Part shown: positions 8,646-18,638 of the stretch, piece by piece
How the letters are laid out: every line of letters begins with the position of its first letter
Numbering within the stretch: position 1 is the first letter of the stretch
Assembly: GCA_014904845.1 (NCBI GenBank)
Contig: MU119801.1
Location: 1-18,638 of the forward strand
Source: Acephala macrosclerotiorum
Taxonomy: Eukaryota; Ascomycota; Leotiomycetes; Helotiales; Mollisiaceae
Direction: 5' to 3'
Length of the DNA: 18,638 nucleotides
Position numbers and translations under genes: made by a program
Notes under the pieces: model-generated
Told to the model about the DNA's origin: nothing
Databases searched by the model: none
What the model saw: only the letters and a program-made list of their open reading frames with translations

Positions 8646-9689
8646 AATTATATTAACAATATATAAATAAAAATCGAGATTTTATTATTATAATAATTAA
8701 TAATAATAATCGAATTTAAATAAATATATTAAATTAAAAATATTAATAAAAATTATTTATAGTAAATTAAATGTATTTGTTTTTAATATTATTATTTTGA
8801 TAATATATAATTAAAAATCGAAAAAATTATTATTATTAAAATAATAGTATTAATAATAAACTCGAAAGTAAATTATTAAATCGTATTATAAAATCGTTTA
8901 TTTCTCGAATTAAACGAAGAAAATAATAAAACTATTAATATTATTAATTGAAAATTCGTATATTTATAGAAATTCGTAAGTAGAATTTGAAATAATTAAT
9001 TAGAGTATTCGTAGTTTTATTAGTATATCGTTGAAAAAGTAATCGAATTAACAACAATAAAATTGAATTAAATTAATAAAAAAACGATTAAAAACTTAAT
9101 ATAAAATATTATAAAAAGAAAATTGATCGTTTAAAAATTAAAATAATAATAATATATTAAAAATAAATAATTAATTTGATTTATATAAAAAGTTTTATAT
9201 AAATTTTATTAAATTATTAAAAGTAATATATATTAAAAATTTTAAAAAAAAATAAAAAATTATAAAATTTAAAATTAATTGTTTTAAATAATAAAAATTG
9301 AAAATTATTTCAATAAATAATTAATATTTTTTATATAAACGTTTTTTTATAAAATTTATTAAATTTTAAAATAGTAATTTATTTTATTTATTAAAAAAAA
9401 AAAAAAATTTTTAATAAAATATTTAAATTATTATAAATCGATAAAATATTATTATAATTTAATAAATTCGATAAATTATTATAAATTTAAACGTAATAAA
9501 AAAAAAATTTCTAAAGTAAATAAATTATATAAATTATTTTTTTAAAAGATTTAATTAAAAACTTTTATATTATTCGAATAATTAAATAAATTTATTTGTA
9601 AATTACTATAAAATATTATAATTTAATATAATTTTTTAATAAATTTATATATATTTTTTATTTGTAAATATATTTGTAAAATTCAATTA
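8646..9689. other. Degenerate residue between retrotransposon and minisatellite
   Basis: C+G content drops at the right LTR border (about 7% in 8641-8700), which marks the return to older, more mutated DNA. No gene, tRNA or recognisable element is seen. There are AAT/ATT-rich stretches (for example 8690-8712), and sequence from about 9600 may hold further decayed units of the minisatellite that follows. Confidence 0.55.
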
Positions 9690-10345
9690 TACGATCGTAA
9701 ATTTATAATTGTTATAAATTCGAATTTCGTAAAAAATTCAAAAAATTTATAATTTATTATTAAAAAAATAAAAACTTTTAATAGTTTTTTTTATATAATT
9801 TCAAGCGCTATATTATATTCGAGTAATTATTTAATCGAATTCGAATCGTCGTAAAATATTTAATAAAGTTTTAAAATATCGAAAAAAATTTAATATATTG
9901 TATTAAAATCGAAAATTTTTAAAATAAATTTTTAATAGTTTTTTTTTTTCTCGAAAGTTCGATTGTAAAATCAATTAATCGAAAAAAGTAATTTCGAGTA
10001 TTGTATTATATTTGAAAAATTCTAAAGAAAAATTTCGAGTTTCGTAAAATATTTAAAAATCGTTATTTTCGTTAAAAAAAAATTTTTTAAAATTTTTTTA
10101 ATAATTTTTTGTAATTTCGAGTTTTATATTATATTTAAAAAAATTTTAATAAAATTTTTGAATTTCGTAAAATATTCGAATAATTGTTTATTAATTTTCG
10201 AGTTGTGTAAAAAGTTTAAAAAGTTTTAAAAAAGTTTTTAAATTTTGTAAAATGTTCAAATATTTATTAATTCGTTTTCTAGTTTCGTATTATATTCGAA
10301 AAATTATTAATAAATTTCGAATTTCGTAAAATATTCAAATAATTG
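9690..10345 (+). repeat. Degenerate minisatellite, period about 40 bp
   Basis: A unit close to TTTCGARTTTCGTAWWATATTCRAAWAATT plus about 10 A/T bases recurs. The base matching the C of the CGTAWWATATT core lies at about 9729, 9809, 9850, 9899, 9964, 10002, 10043, 10125, 10166, 10206, 10246, 10286 and 10325. Successive distances are 38-41 bp, or about twice that where one unit is lost, from 9964 onward; they are less regular before. Units alternate between CGTATTATATT and CGTAAAATATT types in part of the array, giving a hint of an 80-bp dimer. Most unit differences are C/T or G/A. The array ends cleanly near 10345; its left limit is vague, and 9800-10345 is the secure part. Confidence 0.8.
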
Positions 10346-10422
10346 TAAATTAAAAATATATAAAATTAATTGTAATTAAATATTTATTTTATTGCGTAAT
10401 AATATATAAAATTAACGATTTA

Positions 10423-10457
10423 TTAATTTTAAATCAAAAGAAATAAAATAAACGTAA
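10423..10457 (+). repeat. 35-bp direct repeat, copy 1
   Basis: The 35 bases starting TTAATTTTAAATC and ending AAATAAACGTAA recur at 10538-10572 with only two differences, both G/A transitions. Similarity stops at both ends. It lies just after the 40-bp minisatellite and shows no clear relation to its unit. Confidence 0.75.
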
Positions 10458-10537
10458 AAATTTTTAAAAATTTAAAAATTTAAAATTTTTTTTTTTTTTT
10501 TCATTCGATTGTATTATAATACAAATAGTAAAATTAA

Positions 10538-10572
10538 TTAATTTTAAATCGAAAAAAATAAAATAAACGTAA
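10538..10572 (+). repeat. 35-bp direct repeat, copy 2
   Basis: This copy keeps CG where copy 1 has CA, and AA where copy 1 has AG, at repeat positions 14 and 18. Each copy has therefore lost one G. The 80 bases between the copies contain a long T run ending near 10501. Confidence 0.75.
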
Positions 10573-12861
10573 TTAATCGTTTAATTAAAAGTTTAAATTA
10601 TTACAAATTTTCTTTTTTAATTTAATTAAAACTATTATAATAAAACTATATATTTTCTTTTTAAAAATTTTTGTAAATAATTAATTTCGAGAATAATATT
10701 AATTACGTGTTTTTTAATACATGAAAAGTTTTTATTTATTATAAACTAATTAATAATTCTTTTTATTTTTATTTTAATTAATTAATTAATTAATTTACGA
10801 ATTATAAATTACTTCGAATAAATTTAATTTATTAATTAAAACGAATTAATTTACGATTAAATTTTTTTGTTTTGTATTTTATTATTTTTTTATATTAATA
10901 AAACGATATCGAAAAATGAATTATTTTAATAGATTTTATTGAGAATTGTTTATATGCAATTTGTATATTTTGTTTTTTATTATTATTAAAAAAAAACTCA
11001 AATTATTAAAAATCGAAAACTGAAAATTAATTAATAAAAATTTTTTGTTTTAATTATATTATTCGAGATTAAATAATTTGATTACAAAATTACGAAATTG
11101 TAAAAAAATATTAATTTATAAAAATTACGTATTGAATTACTCGAGATAATTAATATTAAAACGAATATAAAAAAAAAAAAAAAACTTATAATAATTATTT
11201 ACAATAATTGATTTTATTTTCAGTGGAAATTGAAATATAAAAAAGAAAATTTTAATGCGAAAAAAAAAAAAAATTATAATATTAAAAAATGAAATTATTT
11301 TATTATTTTATATTTTAATTTTAATTTTTTTAAAAATCGCAATTCGCGAATTATTTGTAATTGTTTTCAAATTAAAATAATAAAATTAAAATAAATTTCA
11401 AATTTCAAAAAACAATATAAAAAAAATTAAAACAAAAAATTTTAATCGAAAAAAATTAATTAAAAAAGTATTTATTTAAAAAATACATTTTATTAAAACG
11501 AACAAATAAATAAAATTTCAAATAAAAATTAAAATAAAATTTTTTTTATAAAAAAACGATATAAATAGAAATTAATTTTTAAAATAAATTTTATTTGAAA
11601 ATAATAATTCGAAAATTCGTATTTTTAGATTATTAAATCAATTTTTAATTTAAAGATTAAAATCAATAAATTATTCGTATTAAAATTTATTTTTCTCGAT
11701 AAAAAATATTTTTATTTTAATTATATTATTAATTTTTTTTAAAATTTTTTTTACGAATAATAAAAATATAAATTTTTAAAAAATACATATTTATATTAAA
11801 ATTATAAATATTTTTCTTTAAAATCTTTAAAATATTTTAATTTAAAAAAAATAATACTACGACTTTTTTAGAATAATATAATAATATATATGAAAACTAT
11901 AAAATTATTTTAAAAACTAAAAAAATACAATTTTTATAATATATTAATTCGATTTACAAAAAGTAAATCTAGTTTATATTAAAATATAATATTAAAAACT
12001 ATTTAAAAAAAAATTTTACAACGTTTTAAAAAAAGAATTTTACAAATATAATTAAAAGTACTATTAAATAAATATAGAATTTTTATATAAAATTATTGAT
12101 CAATTTACGAGAAATTTTTTAATAATAAAAACGTATATAAATTTATTCGATCGAGTATTTAAAAAATTAATCAAACGAAATAAATTAAATAAATAATATT
12201 AAAAATATAAATTTATAAAAAACTTTCAATATATATTAAAAAACGAATTTTTAAAAAAATCGATTATAAATCGATAAAAATATTTATTTATAATTACAAT
12301 AAAATATACGAAAAAACGATTACTATATATAAATATAAAAAAAAAATAATAATATAATAAAATTAACGATTTAAAATACTCGAAAATTCGATAAAAATAT
12401 TTAAATATTGTAATATAAAAAATGATTTTAAATACAATTGATAATTTGCTATTTTTTATTTTATTCGAATTATTTATAAAAAAAATTCAATAAAAATTAT
12501 ATATAATCGCTAAAAAAATTTATATTGAATTTTAATTTTCGATTTTACGTATTATTTAAATTTAAAAAATTCAATAAATATTTATATTAAAATTTTTAAT
12601 TCAAATAAACAATTTCATTGAAAAATTGAAAAAGTTTTTTTTTTTTTCGTATTATTTAACGATTTAAAAATCGCTTTAAATATTAATATTATGAAAATAT
12701 TTTAAAAATTAAATAATATTATAATTTCTATAAATTAAAATTAAAATTAATTTATTTTTTTACGAGAATATAAACGAAAAAAAATTTTTAATCGTAAACG
12801 AGAAAAATAATAATATAAAAAAAAGTAAACATAGAATTTTATATAGTTTAACGTCGATTGA
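10573..12861. other. Degenerate residue, A-rich from about 11160
   Basis: No gene or RNA gene is visible. A tetranucleotide microsatellite is at 10774-10795. Two A runs lie near 11170 and 11265, and a short stretch CAGTGGAAATTG at 11221-11232 holds the only GG nearby. From about 11160 the + strand becomes A-rich and G-poor, suggesting a purine-rich ancestral strand. No LTR, terminal inverted repeat or coding pattern could be delimited. Confidence 0.5.
10774..10795. repeat. (TTAA)5 microsatellite
   Basis: TTAA is repeated five times and followed by TT. It is self-complementary throughout. It contains no C or G and so cannot be altered by C-to-T mutation. Confidence 0.85.
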
Positions 12862-12996
12862 ATTTTTACAAAATATATTATCGATCGTTTAAAAAAATAC
12901 AATAAAAATCAACGTTATATACAACGATTAATAGAACGAGTAATATTATTTCGAGTATTTCAAACGAACAAAAAACGAAAAAATCGATTTTTTCAT
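12862..12996 (+). other. 45-codon open stretch, possible coding fossil
   Basis: Between TGA at 12859 and TGA at 12997 one + strand frame is open for 45 codons, and after the second TGA it stays open for 11 more. Unlike nearby frames it contains many R, Q and E codons (RYIQRLIERVILFRVF near 12925-12972), because more CG and GA steps survive here. I do not recognise a family. It may be a fragment of a transposon protein with W codons turned to stops, or only a patch of less mutated DNA. Confidence 0.15.
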
Positions 12997-13045
12997 TGAT
13001 TACTTTTTCGTAGATCGTTATTTATTTATAAATGAACTAATTAAT

Positions 13046-16000
13046 CGTAAATATTACTATTAAAAAAACAATTAATAATATTATAATTTTTAGAATCGTA
13101 ATCGATTTTCGCGATTATTTACATTTAAAAACAATCAATATTAATATAATCAAATTATAAAACAAATAATTAAAGAATTTTTGATTATAATTTTAATAAA
13201 TACTTTGAAAATATATAAAAAATTTAAAAAATATATTTAATTTATTATTTAAAAAAAAAAAAATTTAATATTAATAAAAAAATCTTAAAAAAATCGAATT
13301 TATTATTATATATTTTCAATAATAATAATATTAACGTTCAAAGTTTTAATAAAACGATTATTAATAAATTCTACGAAAAATTATTAATAAATACAATAAT
13401 AATAAATATAATAACAACAAGTAAATCGAAAAATAAAATTCAAAGTATACAAGAAAATTTTTAATAAAAAATAAAAACAAAAAAAAAGTATTCAAAAATC
13501 GAATTATAATAATACATTTTATAAAATACTTAAAACGAAAAACGAGAAAAAATAAACGTAAATTAATCGAAAAATAAAATTTTAAAATAATAATTCAACG
13601 TTAAAAATAATAATTTTATTAACGAAATTTTATTATAAAAACTTTTAAAAATATAATATTATTTTCAAAAATTAAAAAAAAAATAAAAATAATTATTAAT
13701 ACTTTAAAAACATTAAATTTTATTATAATAATTATTAATTAATAATAAAAAAATAATATTTATTATTTGATTTTAATAAATATTAAAATCGTTATAATAA
13801 AAAAAATATTAAAAAATATTAATTCTATAAAACAATTTTTTTAAAATCTTTATAAAATGTTTAAAAAAATAAATTAATTTGTTTTTATTATTAGAAATTT
13901 TATAAAAATCGATTTTTTATTATTAATTAAAAAAAAATATATTATTATTATTTTTAAACTATATTTTAATTTATTTAAATTAATTAATTCAAATAAAAAA
14001 TATAAAATATTAAATATTAAAATGAAATATTATATTACTTTTATATATATAATTCGAAATTTTGATAATATTATTATAAATATTGAAAATTTTCAATTAT
14101 TTATTACTATTAAATAAAATTTCGAATTTATTAAAATAATAATTATAAAAATAAAAATTAAATACGAAATCGAATATAATTTTTTTTTTTTTTTATAAAT
14201 AATACAAAAAAAATCTTTTTAAAACAATTATTTATTATTATAATAAAAATACAAATTGAATATAAAAATAATAATTCGTAAAATAACGTATTTCGAAACT
14301 CTAAAAATTTCAATTTTATTTATACGATTATAATTGTTTTTCTTTTAAAAATTTATTTGTATTAAATTACTAGAAATCGCTATATTTATATATATTTTCG
14401 AATCGAAAAAATATTAAAAAAAGAATATAATACGAGAAATTAAATATTAATATTATTAGAAAATAATACAATATTAAAATTTGTAAATAGTTTTTATATT
14501 TTAATAAATTTTTTTCTATTTTGATTTTTTATTAAATATTTTTAATATTATTTTATATAGAATAAATATAATTAAAATAAATACTATTAATTCAAAAAAA
14601 AATATAAATAAAATAATATAAAAAATAAAAATATTTTTTTCGATTTTCTATAAAACGTTTTTTTTTTTAATAAAAAAAAAATAAATAAAATTTTAAATAA
14701 AAAATTTTTCAACGAAAAAATAAAAAAATATTTTTTTATAATAATATTATTATTTTTAAATGTAAATATCAAAAGAAAATATTTCGAGAATAATATAAAA
14801 CGTTAATTATTTTATTTTATTAAAAAAAAACGAAATCGAAAAATTTTTAAATATAAAAACGAAAAAAAAACTCAAATAAAAAAAAAAATTTTATTATTAA
14901 AAAATTTCAATTTAAATTTATTTAATATAAATATTAATACGATATATAAATTCAAATTTAAAAAAGTACAATTTATCGATTTAATTAATAAAATTGAAAA
15001 ATATTTTAAAAAATAAAAAAATTAATTTAAACGATTTAAAACGTAAAAAATATTTTAAAAATATATTAAAAAGTATACAAAATATTTATTATTATAAATC
15101 GTTTTAATACTAAAAAAATTACGATTTATTTTTAAATAATTAATATTTCTATTTATTAAAAATTGATTATAAAAATCTAAAAAAAAAATATTTAATAAAA
15201 TAATATTTAATCGTAAAAAAATAATAATATTTAATTAGAAAATTTTTTTTAAAATTTATAAAAATATTAATTCATTTATTCGTATTAAAATAATTTAATA
15301 TATAACGTAATAAAAAAAAAGTTTTTATTATTTTAAGATTTTATTTTTAATTATAATAAAAATATTTTAAAAATAATTCAATTGTAAAATATTTAAAAAA
15401 AGTAATAATTTTTATTAGAATTTATAATTTTTAATTGTAAAAAAAATCACTAAAATTTATTAATTAATTAATATAATTATAAAAATAAATTCGATTATTT
15501 TAAAAAACGTTAATATATTTTTTTTTTATAAATAAATTTTTTAAAAAATTTATTAAATATTTTTTTATTTTTTTAATAAATTTTTTTTTAAATACAATCA
15601 ATTTATATTAAATATTCAAAATAAAAATATAATAATTTTTATAATTTTATTAAAATATTTACAAATAATAATATTATTTTAAAAAGTAATTAATTTTATA
15701 ATTTAATTCGTTTGAATTATTATAATAATTCTAAAAAACGTATTTTTTAAAATCGTAATACTATTTTTAAATAATATAAAAATCAAAAAACTTTATATAA
15801 ATTATAATAACAAATTAATATTTTTAAAGATTTATTAATTTGTTTTTAAATATATTTAAAATTTAAATAAAATATTAAATTGAATCGAAAAAATTCAAAT
15901 TTATATAAAGTTCAAATTACAATTTTATTAAAACGAAATAATTATTATTAGTTTTATTTGTAGTTTTAAAAAGCGTTTTTTTAAAAATATAAAAATTATT

Positions 16001-18638
16001 AAAATTTTAAAATGAATTAAATATAATAATATTTTTAAAATTAAAATTTTTATTGAAATTTGTATTTATTACAAAATATAAATTTAATATTTTCATATTA
16101 TTATCGAGTTATTATATTAATTAATTAAAAAAAACGAATTTTTGGAATAAAAAAAAAAATTGAAAATCGTTATAATATTTTTATAAAATAAACTTACGAC
16201 GATTTTAATATTTTGTAAAATTTATTATAATTTTATTAATAAATAAAAAATTATTATTTTAAGTATTGATATTAATTAATAAAAATACGAAAAAATATTT
16301 AATTAGTATAATAACAAAAAATAAAAACGAATAATTCAATACGAATTAAAATTTTAAAATATTATTAAATGAAACTATAATACAATAAAAAGAAAATTTT
16401 GAAAAATTTTGAAATATTTTTACAAATTACGATTTTAATTATATAGTATTTATTTTATTTTTAAAACGAATATTAATATATTCGTCATTTAATTAAATAG
16501 AATAATAATAAATTTTTTTAATGTTTTAATTATTTGTTAATTCGTTTGAATATAATTATTCGATTTTGAAATCAAATATATTTAAAAAATCGTAAATAAA
16601 AAACAATAATTTAAAAAAAAAACAAATATTAACGAGTTTATTACAATTAAATTTGATTATATTAAAATAATTTTAATTTCGATCAAAAAACGTAAAATTA
16701 ATCGAAAAATTGAAAATAAATCGTTTGTAATTAAAAGTAAATATATAAAATAAAAATATTTATTTGAATTATTAAATCAAATTTAAAAGAATTTTTTAAA
16801 TTTAATATTTTTAATTTTTAATTTTTAATATTAATTGTATTTTTTATATACGTTATATTAATCGTTTTTTTTTAAAATTAATAAATTATTAAATAATAAT
16901 AATAATAATATTATTATTCTTTTTTTCGATAATAATTATTCGAATTATTCTCAAAATATTATTTAATATTTAATAATTTTAAAACGATTAAAATAATTTT
17001 TAAAAGTAAAATTTTATAAATTAATTCGAAAATTTATTAATTATAATATTTAAAATAAAATACTATAAAAAAATATTATTAAATTTTATTTATTTCGATT
17101 TATTTTAAACGATTTAAAACAATATATAATAATTATAATTGAATTATACAATAAATTCGAATACACTAAAAAAAAAAGTATTTATTATTAAGTAATTAAT
17201 TAATATTATTAAAAAAAATACTATAAAAACGTTCGAAATTTTGTAATAAATTATAACGATTATTAATATAAAAATAAAAATAAATACGAAGAAATTTCAT
17301 ATTTTCAAAAAATAATTTTATTATTTTATTATATTAAAATAAATATAATTAAATTTTTATAATATAAAATATTCGATAATTGGATTATAATATGAAATAA
17401 TTTTTTTAATTAAATTAAATGAATAAAAAATTCGATTTTTAAAAAAATTATTAAATTTATTTATAATAATATTATTTATAAATACGACGTTTTTAATTAT
17501 ATAAAATTGAACGAAAAACTCGAATTCAAAAAAATTATTATTAAAAAATTAAATAAATTCGAAATTAAACGAATTATTATTTTTATATACAATTTAAAAA
17601 CAAATAAAATAATTAAATAAAAATATTAATTTATTATTATCGTATTAATTATTTTGACGAAAAAAAGCAAAAAAAATTGATTAAAACATTTATTAATTAT
17701 TTTTTTTGCGAATCAAATAATTATTTATAAATTAATTAAATATATATTATTTTATATAATTTATAATAAAAAATTTATTTTATTTATTAAAATTCGATTT
17801 TTTATTTGAAAAATTTTCAATTAAAACGAAATACGTAATCGAGTGAAATTTTTTGAATTAAAAATTAAATAAATTGAAATATAAAATAAAAATATAAAAA
17901 AATCGAAATTAAAAAAAAAAATATAATTACAAATAAAATTAAATATATTTTAACGTTTATTATTAAATACGAAAAAATTAATTTAAAAAAAGAATTTTAT
18001 TTTAATATATAATATTAAATTTATTAATTAAAATATATTTAAAAATATTAAATTATTATATAATTAAATTTATATCGAGTTTATTAAATAAATCAATTAA
18101 AAAAAAATTATTTATTCGAAAAAATAAACGAAATAATAATTCGAAAATCATATATTAAAAATCGTTTAAAAAAATTCGTTAAAAAAAATAAATATTAAAA
18201 TTTTTTAAATAATAATAAAAATACAAATATAAAAAAAAAATAATTAAAAAATTTTATAATAAATAAAATATTCAAAAAATTAAAAAAAAAAATTAAAATT
18301 ATAATTCGTATTTTTAAATTCAATAAAATCAAAAAAAAATAAATATATACGATTTTTTAAAAATTAAATAAATAAAAAGAATTTATTAAACTTTAAAATA
18401 ATAACAATTTTTTAATCGAAAAATTTTTTTTTTTTTTTTATTTATAATAATTTTATTTTTTATTGATTTTTTTTAAAATATTTTTATTTATTTTAATAAA
18501 CTTTATTTATATTTTAAAAGTTTTATTTTTTTCTTATTATAATTAAAACGATTTTATTATATAAAAAAACGAAATTATATTATTTTTTTTTTTTTAAAAA
18601 ATTTTTAAAAAATTTTAATTTTTGAAATTTATAAAAAA
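13046..18638. other. Degenerate residue, right flank, A-rich on + strand
   Basis: This 5.6 kb has no recognisable gene, RNA gene or delimited element. Long A runs dominate (for example 14821-14890), with C and G mostly in CpG (7 of 9 C residues in three sampled lines at 17421-17580). The only longer open frame (14587-14772, minus strand) encodes nearly only F, K, I, L, N and S and is an A/T-run artefact. An AAT repeat is listed separately. Toward 18420 the strand turns T-rich. Confidence 0.55.
16892..16918. repeat. (AAT)6 microsatellite meeting its inverted copy
   Basis: AAT is repeated six times (16892-16909) and followed directly by ATTATTATT, so 16901-16918 is an 18-bp perfect palindrome with no loop. 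This could extrude or arise by replication slippage. It has no C or G. Confidence 0.8.

Larger units (their letters stand above)
1..18638. other. AT-rich, RIP-like mutated block (whole window)
   Basis: The whole window is AT-rich DNA in which C and G survive mainly as CpG. In eleven sampled 60-base lines (1-240, 301-540 and 17421-17580, roughly), 18 of 27 C residues are followed by G, where composition alone would predict about one in fifteen. Open frames are all short and repetitive in residue content (K, N, I, F, L, Y), as expected from translating A/T runs. The two LTR copies inside the block differ almost only by transitions, which points to C-to-T mutation rather than general AT drift. 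Repeat-induced point mutation of Pezizomycotina fungi is the best-known process of this kind and prefers CpA. Assignment to RIP and to a fungus is inference from this pattern; a non-fungal AT-rich nuclear repeat region cannot be fully excluded. Confidence 0.8.

Noticed and set aside
10700..10735. Second copy of the CACGTG island (TTACGTG followed by TTTTTTAATACATGAA)
   Set aside because: The match to 1929-1955 needs an indel and several transversions within 25 bases, so it is not above chance for this composition.
11212..11232. TTTATTTTCAG followed by TGGAAATTG as a 3' splice site or exon start
   Set aside because: No open frame follows and there is no matching donor; a single CAG in T-rich DNA is expected by chance.
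14587..14772. 61-codon minus-strand open frame
   Set aside because: It is composed almost only of F, K, I, L, N and S and overlaps long A/T runs; there is no start context or homology.
1..18638. Mitochondrial, plastid or Plasmodium-like AT-rich genome
   Set aside because: Organelle or Plasmodium DNA of this length would show long genes, tRNAs or rRNAs. None is present, and the CpG excess and transition-only LTR divergence fit mutated nuclear repeats better.
1..18638. CRISPR array, tRNA, rRNA, riboswitch or telomeric repeats
   Set aside because: No regularly spaced conserved repeats with unique spacers, no cloverleaf or rRNA core sequence, and no TTAGGG-type array were seen on either strand.

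Overview
The window is 18.6 kb of extremely AT-rich DNA with no intact gene. Hand counts of 60-base lines give about 7-10% G+C in the flanks and 20-25% in the richest parts of the central element. Stop codons (TAA, TAG, TGA) close every frame quickly, and no open frame exceeds about 70 codons. The C and G that remain are mostly in CpG: in eleven sampled lines from the two ends, 18 of 27 C residues are followed by G. CpA, CpT and CpC, and their complements, are almost gone. This is the signature of saturating C-to-T mutation of repeats, i.e. repeat-induced point mutation (RIP). The best guess is therefore a filamentous ascomycete (Pezizomycotina) AT-rich isochore or pericentromeric/centromeric block. 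The species cannot be named from this sequence.

Layout. (1) 1-2303: old AT-rich repeat residue, pyrimidine(T)-rich on the + strand at the left end, with a perfect 19-bp tandem repeat at 216-281 and a small less-mutated island with a CACGTG palindrome near 1884-1965. (2) 2304-8638: the one element that can be recognised, a RIP-degraded LTR retrotransposon of about 6.3 kb. Its LTRs (2304-2538 and 8403-8638) are about 88% identical, and nearly every substitution between them is a transition. A polypurine tract abuts the right LTR, a weak gag-like relic lies near the left end, and a 7-bp flanking match may be the target duplication. (3) 8639-9689: old AT-rich residue. (4) About 9690-10345: a degenerate minisatellite with a period of about 40 bp. 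(5) 10346-10572: holds a 35-bp direct repeat 115 bp apart. (6) 10573-18638: old, purine(A)-rich residue with microsatellites and one short open stretch of unknown meaning.

Nothing here works together as a set of genes. The story is layered: a retrotransposon inserted into DNA that was already mutated almost to saturation, and was then mutated itself. The two ends of the retrotransposon kept opposite strand biases, G loss on the left and C loss on the right, so their comparison shows the mutational process unusually clearly. The central part of the element is as depleted as the flanks.
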